Of a DNA stretch of 64,000 nt, positions 45,363-54,538 are shown piece after piece. Source of the DNA: Entoloma clypeatum. Taxonomy: Eukaryota; Basidiomycota; Agaricomycetes; Agaricales; Entolomataceae. The stretch is taken from positions 186,001 to 250,000 of the forward strand of contig OY751490.1 of NCBI GenBank assembly GCA_963565915.1, written 5' to 3'. Position 1 is the first letter of the stretch. Each line of letters opens with the position of its first letter. A program made the position numbers and the translations under genes. Under the pieces are notes generated by a model that was given only the letters and a program-made list of their open reading frames with translations, did no database searches and was not told the DNA's origin.

Positions 45363-45804
45363 TGTAAGTGCGACCTTACGATCCAAGACTCAAACTCAGA
45401 TACTTGCAAGGGAGATCCAAAGTTTAGATTGAGCAGTCTGATAAGTAATACAACACACACCTTGCAAGGGAGATCCGAAGAGAAAGTTCTAAGGATTCCC
45501 CTGCAAGCTAGTGAGATAAATAGTAAAATGAGATATGAAATAAGAGATAAAACGAGACACATGAATGATGAGCAATGATTGGGAGTAACGATGAAGGATG
45601 AATGGAAACAAGATGAATGATAGTACCTGCGATCCGACGTGCAGAGTAGCGGATGGGGGCGGCATCGTCGGATGCGGAGAGGCAGATAAGATGTCGGAGA
45701 CAGCAGAGACAGCGGATACGATCGGAGGACGTCGGAGATGGTGGAATAGAAGGAAAAGGAAGAAAGGAAAGGAAAAGTAAAAAGTGAAAGTGGTTGCCCT
45801 TACA
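45363..45804 (-). repeat. 5' LTR of gypsy D
   Basis: 442 bp, close match to 42688-43129. Its inner edge reads CAGTGGAAAGTTCTCTTC on the minus strand, as after the gypsy F LTR (CAGTAGAAAGTTCTCTTC). Confidence 0.9.
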
Positions 45805-46492
45805 CATATGTCCTGAATAGGTCGAGGTCATCGTCTGATTCTTCATCTATCCTTTTCAGGATAGGTCCATTTGCTGGTAGAGCCTCCTTTTTTGGTTTAA
45901 GGGTCTCTTCATCATTAATTTCTTCTATCGTCACATAGATCTTTTGTTCGGGTTTTTCTTTCATCCATGCAGCAATTACAATGGGCTTCTTGTCTTTTGA
46001 CGCCAAGAGCTCGTCAAATTTCTTCCTCATGACTCCTGCTAGGGTCTTCTTGAACCTGATAGTTTCAATATCCAAGGTTCCTTTTTCCCAATCAATCTTC
46101 AGGTTGTATTGTTTCAATCATGGTAACCCCAAAATGGCGGTTTCCTTTCCAAGTCCGGTGACCAAGAATCTGACATTGAGTTCTTTGTCATCAATCCAGA
46201 TCCTCTTCCATGTGCAATGGGTGATCGTTCCTTCTTTGTTCTTTGTCCTGTCCACATTGAACACATGAATGGGCTTTAGTAACGGAATAAGCTCCATTTG
46301 GTTGGCTGTGGCGAACTTCTGATCCAAGAAGGTTCCTCCTGCTCCTGAGTCTATCAGGGCGTTTATCTTTAGTTTCTCATCAATGCTTTCTCCTTCTCCT
46401 GACATTGAAATGGGGATCGAAAAAGATTTGTCATTCATGTCGGCTACAATTACAGGGGATAGGGAGATTGAAAACTGAGTGGGGGCTGACAT
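45805..46492 (-). pseudogene. Gypsy E protease (first lineage)
   Basis: Reads MSAPTQFSISLSPVIVADMN, NALIDSGAGGTFLDQKFATA (retropepsin active-site motif DSGA), VRFLVTGLGKETAILGLP, then TGA (46115-46117) where Trp is expected (compare TWLK in the other gypsies), LKQYNLKIDWEKGTLDIETI and an acidic tail. It runs into gypsy D at 45804 and continues as RT at 42687. Confidence 0.87.
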
Positions 46493-46538
46493 CGGTACAG
46501 GCCACTTTATTGAAAACCCTGTTTCTCCATCTCAGAGA

Positions 46539-47493
46539 TTAAGGCGTCTTGTTCTTCATTTGGTAAGTCTTTAAAATGCCTCGAATGTGGGCATATGCAT
46601 CGGAAGCTTTCTTGAACGTGTTGTTCACAACCGGGGTCTTTCCTCCTTTGTGTGCATTAGCATGGTGTCCTGCCTGATGGCAAACGAAGCACAACCCTTT
46701 TTTGAAGTGGTCGTCTCTTTCTTCGGCAGTCAGCCGGTCGATGTCCATGGCGTTTGGGTCTGGGGCAAAGTGTGGGTTTCGGGGTGCAGGGTTATAGTTA
46801 ACCTTGAACTTCTTTTTTCCCCCATCGGGCCTAAGCCTTTGAGAGACTGCCCTGGCTCTCCTCCACTGGTTGTCCAATCTGGACACTGTGGTGTACCATT
46901 CATCGACTGTTCCTGGGATCTTGTCAAGACCCAAGATCTTGTCTCGGAGCACGTGTGGCAACGCCTCCATGAAGTAATCTTTGAGGGATCGTTCCTCTGT
47001 GATTAAACTCTCTGCCACCCATAGTTTGAATTTTTCAACAAATTCGTCGGCTGTCATGCCCTCCATCTTCTGCGTCTTCATCATAGTTAACGCATCTCCT
47101 TCCTTGTCAACTGGGGAAAAGGATTTCCTTAGTTTCTCAATGAAGTCCGTGTACTTCGGATAGGTGGGTACTCCAGCAGTGGTGATGTCTCTGTACCAAG
47201 ACTCTTTCCACAGCCCGGCTGTTCCTCCTTTCATGTATGAGACCATGAAGAGGATTTTCTTCTTGTCTGAGTTGTAGATGTCGTCGTTCATTTCCAAATA
47301 TAAGTTTGCATCAAACAAAAATTCTGACAGTTTCCTTCTGTCTCCATTGAAGATCGCCGGCAGGCTGATCTTGATCTCTTTGTCTGGGGTTCTTGCCTGA
47401 GAAGTCATTTCTACAGGTGCTGATTTCACTGGGGTGTCTGGGGTCTTTGGTCTGGGTGCAGCAACAGCAACAGCTGGCGGCGGTGGGACTCAT
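46539..47493 (-). CDS. Gypsy E gag, about 296 aa
   Basis: Retrotransposon gag protein. From MKSAPVEMTSQARTPDKEI at 47429 it reads SLPAIFNGDRRKLSEFLFDA, FMVSYMKGGTAGLWKESWYR, YTDFIEKLRKSFSPVDKEGD, KMEGMTADEFVEKFKLWVAE, DEWYTTVSRLDNQWRRARAV and DPNAMDIDRLTAEERDDHFK. The C-terminal knuckle is CFVCHQAGHHANAH, which fits C-x2-C-x4-H-x4-H rather than the usual final Cys. An upstream in-frame ATG (47493) adds a Cys-run peptide, and I cannot tell which start is used. The ORF is intact although pol is broken. Confidence 0.85.
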
Positions 47494-47708
47494 CTCGGAG
47501 AGAGGTAAGAGGGTGATGTGGGGTTGACTGGTACAAAAGAGGAGGTTACTCTTCTGTATGGTGTCGGTAATTGTCGTGGTGTGATGGGTGTGTCTATGAA
47601 CTCCTGTTCATCTTCTGAGTCAGACGAGACTCCAAAGGTTGATCGTCGGGGAGGAATCTTTGCGTCTAAAACCGTGGTGGGTTGACGACGTTGATCAGCT
47701 TGACCTTT

Positions 47709-48238
47709 TGTTATGGCGATAGCCTACAACAGCAAGTCCAAGGATTGGATCACGTGGGTTCGAACTGTTTCCACAACAAGTCCCTCAATAGGTCGACTTG
47801 GTCAAGATCAGCGAGCTCCTCAAGAGGACGGCTCGGTTCGGTTCAGCAGAGCTAAGTCCTTGCAAGGCACTTAGTTTGAGAGTGTTCGAAGATAAGACAA
47901 GGTAAGCGTTGTTTGCCTAGGTCAAGCTAAGGACCTCTACTCTAAGGTTACAGGTCTTATATATGTTATCCTATGGCTATAAATAAGTATGTGCTGCACA
48001 GGAGCTAAATAGGCCATTGGTTAGATAGATGTTTCAAGGAGGCTGTGGCATAGGAGTCAGAGATAACAAGTGAAAATGTATCTAAAAGGGGAATTGTCTG
48101 AGTCGATGTGAGTCATAGTGCTGATAGAGGGGACACATGTCCCAGGGTCATCGGAGTTAAGTGAAACAGGGTCTGATAAGGATCGAGGGTCGCGGGGTCG
48201 TGTGAAGGCGCATAGGAAGAGGGTGAAAAAGTGTAACA
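47709..48238 (+). mobile_element. LTR of the TGTTAYGGCGATAG family (530 bp)
   Basis: TGTTATGGCGATAGCC...GAAAAAGTGTAACA, second copy of the LTR at 21731-22285. The flanking 5-mers (CCTTT, TCTCC) do not match, so it is not a simple solo LTR. It sits where the 5' end of gypsy E should be. Confidence 0.85.
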
Positions 48239-48493
48239 TCTCCCTCCTCCCACCTCCTCCATTGGCATGAGGGCCACCCACTATAGGTAAGCACCACACC
48301 ATCCATGTCTCATCAGATTGCTCACAGATGTGTGATAATGGCAAGTAGGAGGACATGTCAATGGTGGGATGCATGAGGCGAGAAGGGGGGGATATGCAAC
48401 AACGGTGGGACACACAACACACAGCTACAGCTTTAGTATGGGGGGAGATGTGTGAACAATGACACAGGAGCTGCTAGAACGGTGGAAGGTGCA

Positions 48494-49217
48494 TAGTGTT
48501 TAAAGGTCTGGTTATTTGAGATTGAGCTGTAGTAAATTGTTATGATCGCTCTTATCTTATTCTATTATCTAATCTCATCTTTATCTTATCTCTTTATCTT
48601 ATCTCATCTTATCCTATCTCTTGATCTTATCCTATCTTATCTGAAACCTTTATCTTATCCTACCTCATGTTAGACACATGTTATTCTAGAACAGTCTTAT
48701 TTACTGTGCACCTCATTTATGCCTCATGGTATTTACATATATAAGTAGCCTACTTTCCTTTGTATTCTGTAGCTTGTTCTCTTGAGATCCCATGTGGGTC
48801 AATAGTCAGCATCGCTCCTTTGTCTTGATGGTATTGTATCACCTCTTCTTGCGCATTTTATGTTCGGGCCTGTGGATGTAGTCGTCAGACTCACATGTCG
48901 CCTCAACATAAATCAGATAAATCATGTAGAATTCCTAGAATATTTGAGCAAACAGTCAATAGAATTAACTGGGGGGTCATCCCTCAGACTGAGGGAATCT
49001 GATCAGTGGTTCCTGAGATATAAGCTAAAATGTGGTGCAGTTATGCAATTTTTGAGCGGTTATTTGATTTGCAATATACAGGGCCAATAAGATGTCTAAA
49101 GCAGATGGAAGGTGCAATTAACTGGGGGGTCTTCCCTCAGAATATGAAAATCTGTTCAGTGGTTGTTGAGATATTTACAGAATAAAAAAAGGCCCTTAAC
49201 CGGACCTTTAAACACTA
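48494..49217. mobile_element. hAT-type MITE (348 bp net) containing a solo LTR
   Basis: Terminal inverted repeats TAGTGTTTAAAGGTCTGGTTA and TAGTGTTTAAAGGTCCGGTTA (20 of 21 match), flanked by AAGGTGCA and GAGGTGCA (8 bp, 7 match). An internal duplicated motif AATTAACTGGGGGGTC occurs at about 48962 and 49117. The solo LTR at 48538-48908 plus its duplication interrupts it. Confidence 0.88.
48538..48908 (+). mobile_element. Gypsy solo LTR in the MITE (371 bp)
   Basis: TGTTATGATCGC...TCGCCTCAACA, inverted relative of the gypsy E LTR (38625-38913). Perfect duplications TAAAT at 48533-48537 and 48909-48913. Contains a TATCTTATC-rich stretch. Confidence 0.92.
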
Positions 49218-49370
49218 GAGGTGCACGACGCAAGGGAAGATGCATCACAAGAGGGAGGGGGAGGGATGCTGCCAGAATGGCGGCAGATGCACCTGTGGTG
49301 GGATGGATGACACAAGTGATGATGCAGGGTGAAAGGGACAACACACAGGTGATGGGATTACGTTGTGGTT

Positions 49371-49747
49371 TGTTAGCGATGCTAAACACTTCACTCAGGC
49401 CTTGCGAGAGAGGAAACATGGAACGATGGAGGAAGACTTAAAGTGAGGTTTGAAGCGGTAGAAACCAGCTCAAGACTGGGGTTCCATATTCAAACTATCT
49501 ACCTTATATACTACTACTAAACATGTGGTATAAATGAGGATGATCCGTGATCCACTGATGTAAACTACTGTTGTGGTACTCAACATGCATCTTTCATGAA
49601 GCACTGCAGCTGCATATGTACTGTGTGTTACTGTGCATCTACCATGCTGTATCCATGTGTCTGGATAAGATGAGATAATCTACCATCAGATAAGATATGA
49701 TGTAATAAGATATGATAAGAGAGAAAAGATGAAAAGTATTTGTAACA
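49371..49747 (+). mobile_element. Solo LTR (377 bp)
   Basis: TGTTAGCGATGC...GTATTTGTAACA flanked by perfect TGGTT duplications (49366-49370 and 49748-49752). GATAAGATA-rich 3' part resembles the gypsy E LTR family. Confidence 0.88.
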
Positions 49748-49752
49748 TGGTT

Positions 49753-50250
49753 CCCATCCAACAACTCATCATTATTGCACCGATAGCTCCCTCGTCCTGT
49801 ATAATGTAGATTATCAGGTTTAGGCCTATGATTCAATACTTATATGTGATGCTTTTGTCACGACACAGGCTTGGCACTCCTGTGTCATGACACAGGGCCA
49901 AATTCTCACTGATGGTGTTGTGGGTGTGTGGATGCCTCCCAGAGCGAACTCAGACCTGCCGTGCCCTGCAGCGGCCCATAACCCAGTTTGTGTTGGGCAT
50001 CGCATTGCTGAACCCATGACAGGGGACATGGTGGGTTGGGATAATTTTCTAGTAAGTAAAAATCATGTGAAGGAATCTCCGTATTTGCAAGCCGATTGCA
50101 AGAAAGCCCATTAGAGATTTTTTTTACAAAATGTTTGTATCACCATCCACCAAGGTCAGAACAAACCCCTACAGCCGCGAGAAGCGCCTAAGAAATCTGT
50201 AACCGTGAGGAGGATATCCACCAGAAGACAGACATCACGTCGAACGGGAT
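49753..50250. other. Intergenic edge of the transposon island
   Basis: No gene or repeat structure that I can support. Confidence 0.4.
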
Positions 50251-50252
50251 CC

Positions 50253-50585
50253 TTAAACGAGGGTGAGACTCAGCGTGGAGCTATGCGAGTCCGAAACCAG
50301 AGTTTTGTGGCTGAGAACCTCGAAAAAAAAGGATGCAAATATGGCCTTGGTATCGTTTGATTTGAGATGTGAGAGTTTGTCTAGTCTTGAGATCGTTGCC
50401 AAATCGCTATCTTGAGCCTGAGAAAGAGAAGAAGGAAAGAACAAGATGGGCCGGCGCAGCGGATGTAGAAGTTTGAGGACGAATCGTCGCAAAATCCAGA
50501 GGCAAGTCGAGAAAGAGAGCGCAAGATAGATGAAGCTCCTCCATTGTTTGATTAACCTGGCGTCCGATGTCCAGTTAGAAACCAT
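50253..50585 (-). CDS. Small hypothetical ORF with a hydrophobic segment (doubtful)
   Basis: 110 codons, minus strand, just downstream of the 553-codon ORF. Contains SFIYLALSFSTCLWILRRF, a possible membrane helix, and a Ser/Thr-rich end. No family recognised and no splice link established. It could be chance. Confidence 0.2.
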   Translation of the reverse strand: MVSNWTSDARLIKQWRSFIYLALSFSTCLWILRRFVLKLLHPLRRPILFFPSSLSQAQDSDLATISRLDKLSHLKSNDTKAIFASFFFEVLSHKTLVSDSHSSTLSLTLV

Positions 50586-50638
50586 CTACGCAAATAAGGA
50601 ACCACTTACCACCATGCTTTCACCGCTGCATACGCAAC

Positions 50639-52300
50639 TCAACGTCGCCACCGGCCCACGACCCACCGACACACTTTTCCAAAGACTGAAACCTTCTCCT
50701 CCCTCGCCACAACAATCGGCGGCTCCGGTTCTGGCATCTCCCTCTCAACACGTACTTCCGCAACTTGAGCCTCATCCCGCCCCTTTGTTCTCCCAACATC
50801 CGCTCCGTCCAATCGCCGTCTTCCGCTCCAAGACCCATCCAACTGGATATGCTGCCACCTCCTCCTCATCTCCGCAGCAGTCGCATCGTCCAACTTCATC
50901 CACTGGTCCCTCGAGGGCGAGTACTTCCTATGCGCCTTCACAATCTCCACCGTCCTCCCCCCACACTTCCTGACCGCCATCTCCAACGCCGCGTTCCTCC
51001 GCACTATATCCGCAACCCACTCGCACTCCCTGTCACTCATCCTCTTCTCCTCCCGCTCCTCCGCCTCCGCACGCTCCTGATCCTCTCTCACTCGCCTCTC
51101 CTCATCCGTCTCCCCCCTACACCTCCCAAACACGTCCTCCCCAGGCGGCAACACCCTCCTCCACGCACCCATAACCTCCTCCGCCGCCCCATCACAAAAC
51201 ATCACCCACTCCGCCTTGACATAAACAAACGTCCGCTCCATCCACTTCCTCTCCTCCTCTCCCCCTTCAAACCGACTCATCACCCGCCCTCGCGCATCCT
51301 CCCTCCACGCGACATACCACTCCCACTCAGCGCGTCTCCTCCCCTTCCTCTCCTCCTCTCTCCGCGCCTCTTCCCTCTTCTTTTTTACCTCGCCCCGCGC
51401 GAGCTTCACCTCCGCCTTCCTCCGCCTCTCCACCTCCCTCTCCCTCTCCCGCCACTCGTCCTCGTCCTCCATCCTCTTCAACCCATACGTCCCCGCCTTC
51501 TTTATCGGAGGCGGCGCATGTTGAGGTCCGACCGGCCCGGGAAGCCGGTAGCGCAGTTCTTCAAACGGGTTCTTCCGCAGGCGCTCTTTGGCTTCGGGAG
51601 TGAGTGACGGCCAGCGAAACACACGGCTGTTGTACGTGGAGGGGGTGGGACGCTCAGGAGGAGGAGGCCGGAGTTTCGACGAGGAGGGCGTCGCTACGAG
51701 GGTCTTTCTGCATTTACGTTTGAATGGCGATATAGGAGAAACAATGGGCTCGGGGTCGCATGATGACGAGGATGCCGAGGGTGAAAGCTTTGACGACGGG
51801 CATGCTGGCGTGGTACGGTCCTTGATTGTGGAGGACGACGATGTGGCGGACGGGACAGGAGCAACAAGTGGCTCGCAAGATGGCGAGCGATCAGAGGGTG
51901 CAGGCTTCGACGGCAATGGTGTCGACAATGCAGGCTCAGGAACAGGTTTGGAGACGGGATAAGGAGAAGCGATCTCTCCGGATCTGGGTTTGTGTGACGC
52001 TGTGGAGGAAGCACCCATCATCCCACATGGCCACGTCCACTTCGCCTTCATGTTCCATATAGGCTTCAGCGTAGGCGTCCCCAGAGGCGTTGTCGACCAA
52101 GGCGAGGGCGGATCGACAAACTCTATCGACGGTGTATCGCCAAACGTCGTCGACCCAGGAGACTGCGAACGCGACGACAACGACAAAGTGCCGCTTCCGG
52201 GCCGGGGCAGCGGAGACGGCAGTGTCCATGCTTGGTCCGCCTTTGGAGTTTCAGCAGGTGCAGGCGACGGCAATGGGTGGACGATGGCAACTATCGTCAT
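50639..52300 (-). CDS. Hypothetical protein, 553 aa, Ser/Pro-rich N-terminus, charged coiled-coil C-terminal half
   Basis: One long open frame without stops. Residues 1-220 are Ser/Pro/Thr-rich and probably disordered. Residues about 280-345 are strongly charged and helical (EDEWREREREVERRRKAEVK, KKKREEARREEERKGRRRAE), followed by WEWYVAWREDARGRVMSRFE, WMERTFVYVKAEWVMFCDGA and a second charged stretch (DEERRVREDQERAEAEEREE). The codon pattern (GC-rich third positions, few rare codons) fits a real host gene better than the 280-codon antisense ORF at 50765-51607. The family is not recognised; conserved Trp/Phe clusters suggest a fungal-specific protein. It may have additional upstream exons. 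Confidence 0.6.
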   Translation of the reverse strand: MTIVAIVHPLPSPAPAETPKADQAWTLPSPLPRPGSGTLSLSSRSQSPGSTTFGDTPSIEFVDPPSPWSTTPLGTPTLKPIWNMKAKWTWPCGMMGASSTASHKPRSGEIASPYPVSKPVPEPALSTPLPSKPAPSDRSPSCEPLVAPVPSATSSSSTIKDRTTPACPSSKLSPSASSSSCDPEPIVSPISPFKRKCRKTLVATPSSSKLRPPPPERPTPSTYNSRVFRWPSLTPEAKERLRKNPFEELRYRLPGPVGPQHAPPPIKKAGTYGLKRMEDEDEWREREREVERRRKAEVKLARGEVKKKREEARREEERKGRRRAEWEWYVAWREDARGRVMSRFEGGEEERKWMERTFVYVKAEWVMFCDGAAEEVMGAWRRVLPPGEDVFGRCRGETDEERRVREDQERAEAEEREEKRMSDRECEWVADIVRRNAALEMAVRKCGGRTVEIVKAHRKYSPSRDQWMKLDDATAAEMRRRWQHIQLDGSWSGRRRLDGADVGRTKGRDEAQVAEVRVEREMPEPEPPIVVAREEKVSVFGKVCRWVVGRWRR

Positions 52301-52427
52301 GTCATCAGCAAGCGATCAAGTGGAAAGCAATTGTCGTTCACACCATTAGAAGTATCGGCCGACTTCGCAGTGGTCACAACTAACGGGAAAGGGAAAACCC
52401 GGGATGGAGGATCTGTTAATCAACATG

Positions 52428-53926
52428 TCAGGCAGAGGGATGAGGGAGGAACACCAGGTCGTACCAAGAGAGATGGGATCTGTGGACAAGAAAGTCCGCG
52501 ATGTCGGAACCAAAGGGTGCGGCAGGGGATGCGCTGTTGTAGGGCCTTGAGTGGACGAATCTGTGGCCGTGAAGTAAAGGCAACATGACGGAAGAAATCG
52601 GCGCACCTAGAGTTGTTTCTCGTGGAAGCGAGACTAAGGGGAAATGCAGCGGGTGAGGAGCGTAGGCTGTAATCGACGTGTCAGGCAGGGACTCGAAGAG
52701 GCGGAGCAGAATAGTCGGAGACTCACCGACTGGAGAAAGATCTGCCTCAGACGCATCGTTAAAAAGACCTGTGGTCGACATGTTAGACGAGCAGGAAAGA
52801 AGAGACATACGGCAGCATACTGAGAGAGAACGCTTCAAGTCCTGCGGTTGACGAAGTACATACTGGAGAAACCGCTGGCGATGGTGTTGAGCAAGCGATA
52901 CGTTCATTGGTGTTGAGAGAAGACTTTGGAGTCGATGAGCCAGATGGCGTAGACCAGTTACGGAGGGACGAGCCAGGGGGGACGGAGGATACGGGCTTTG
53001 CGACAAGTACGGCGGTTGACCTAGTCTTTGGACGAGCCGGACTCCCTGATTGAGGTGTCGGTCAGTCCCGCTAAAGAAAGGAAGGACAGATGACGGACGC
53101 ACATGTAGCTGACAATTGAGCCCCTGGTGGCGGAGGTGACGGGGAAGCGGGGCGTTTTTTGGTGTTTTGGGGAGACTTGGAAGCAAACGAGACGGTTGAC
53201 GGACATCGCCTTGGGAGGGATGAGCCAGGCGGGGTGGACCAGCGCTTTGCGACTGGTGCAAAGGTTGGCCTAGTCTTTGGCGGGGCCGGATTCCCTGATT
53301 GCGATGTCAACAACGCGAAAGAGAGAAGTAACGACGACAGGTGCACCTGGAGTCAACGTAGACCTCGGGGGCGATGGTGGCGGGGAGGCGGGGCGTTTCT
53401 TGGTGTTTAAAGACGGCGGGGTGGTACTAGTGGCGATAGATGTGGCCGGGACCTTCTTTGCGAGGGGCGGTGGTGGCGCGGCAGTTGAAACAGCCTTCGG
53501 CGGGGTGGTGGAGGACGGAGGGTCCGCCTTTGGCCATGTGGTTGACGGCCGGGCGGTTGACAGGCTCAAGGACGCCATGAGCGAAACGACACACACAACG
53601 GCGGGGTCTTCAACCTTGACCATGAAACAGGATACCGACGGAGCGCCATCGACACCCATCCCATCATCGTCGTCATCGTCGCAGATGTTCATCTCTCGCC
53701 GGAGCGTATGGATCTTGTGCGAGCGGGTGGTGGCTTCGAGTTTCAATTTGAGGCGTGTGAGAAGCTTGTCTTGCGCCTTCTTGGGCACGATTCGGCGCAG
53801 GGCTTTGGCGTGTTCAACAGGCGTAAGGGTGGGGCGAGGGAATACGCGGATGACCATGATGAAGGTGAGGATAAAGGTAATGATGAGCAGATAGATTGGG
53901 ATGTAGTGGAAGATAAGAGAGAACAT
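52428..53926 (-). CDS. Hypothetical multi-exon gene with N-terminal membrane segment and Ser/Pro-rich repeats
   Basis: From MFSLIFHYIPIYLLIITFIL at 53926 the protein starts with a hydrophobic helix of about 24 residues, then a basic segment (RRIVPKKAQDKLLTRLKLKL), an acidic Asp run (CDDDDDDGMG) and Pro/Ser/Lys-rich low complexity (NTKKRPASPPPSPPRS). Splicing probably links it to downstream Ser/Pro-rich frames: candidate introns start at GTGCACCTG (53341) and end at CAATCAG before GGAATCC. A segment of about 240 bp including NTKKRPASP and SIRESGSSKD-type sequence is repeated in tandem (about 53030-53275 and 53276-53410). Exon structure beyond the first exon is uncertain. No known family. Confidence 0.4.
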
Positions 53927-54538
53927 GAAGGGGAGGCTGACGGGAGCTGGAGTGTTTTATGGCTGGGATATATTTTTTCTTGTGTAAAGCTACTGCTGGT
54001 CGAAATCCCGATTGCTTACAAGCGAAACATGGTGACTTCGTTGGTCGAACCATGTAAATCTCGGTCCTTTGAATGAGTGAATCATAACGCCTAAGTACCG
54101 TCAAGGTTCTAACGACTCGGCGTTGTCACGGGCCGTTGATCCACCTAAAATGTGATTATTTCATTTGTTACTATCGATGAAAGGCAACAATCACTGATTT
54201 ACCGAGACTTGAGAGGACGAGCAGTATCCTTGAATGGAGACAGAGGCTTGAAGTGCGGTGGACAGAAAGAAAGTTCACTTGGGCGAGACAAGTAGTATGT
54301 AGGGGGGCAAAGTGGATCAAGTTGTGACGGAAATTTCACGTGACGTTATGATACGCGTCCCACCACCATCCTACTGTTACCATGATGTGTTAGGAAACTC
54401 CTTCTATTGAACAACGCGGAGAAACGTCCGACGACTGATACTGTACAGAAAACACGTATGGTTAACGTTTGATACATTCGGACCCCCGCTCTCCAACAAA
54501 GTACATATCTCCAGATCCCATTTTCCGATTCTCGCCAC
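53927..54538. other. Intergenic, nothing recognised
   Basis: Upstream of the hypothetical gene and downstream of the P450. No coding or repeat signal I can support. Confidence 0.45.

Larger units (their letters stand above)
42688..45804 (-). mobile_element. Ty3/gypsy element D, internally deleted, inserted in gypsy E (3117 bp)
   Basis: Two 442 bp LTRs (42688-43129 and 45363-45804), TGTAAG(G/T)GCGACC...GGTTGCCCTTACA, flanked by GATAT/CATAT (42683-42687, 45805-45809; one mismatch). The body retains the first 20 or so residues of gag fused to RNase H, then integrase and chromodomain. Most of gag and all of protease and RT are deleted. The purine tract at 43130-43145 is the complement of TCACCCCCCCTTCAAG. 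Confidence 0.9.
38625..47600 (-). mobile_element. Ty3/gypsy chromovirus E, chimeric, 5' LTR missing
   Basis: Minus-strand element: gag (47429-46539), protease and RT of one gypsy lineage (46492 to about 41896, interrupted by gypsy D), joined near 41895 to protease, RT, RNase H, integrase and chromodomain of another lineage (41895-38925), then the 3' LTR. No matching 5' LTR was found to the right; an unrelated solo LTR begins at 47709 instead. Confidence 0.82.

Noticed and set aside
49748..49760. TGGTTCCC after the LTR at 49371 as a primer-binding site
   Set aside because: TGGTT also precedes the LTR at 49366-49370, so it is the target duplication of a solo LTR.
50765..51607. 280-codon plus-strand ORF, Leu/Pro/His-rich
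   Set aside because: Antisense shadow of the charged region of the 553-codon minus-strand ORF. Its composition is that expected from complementing Glu/Arg codons.
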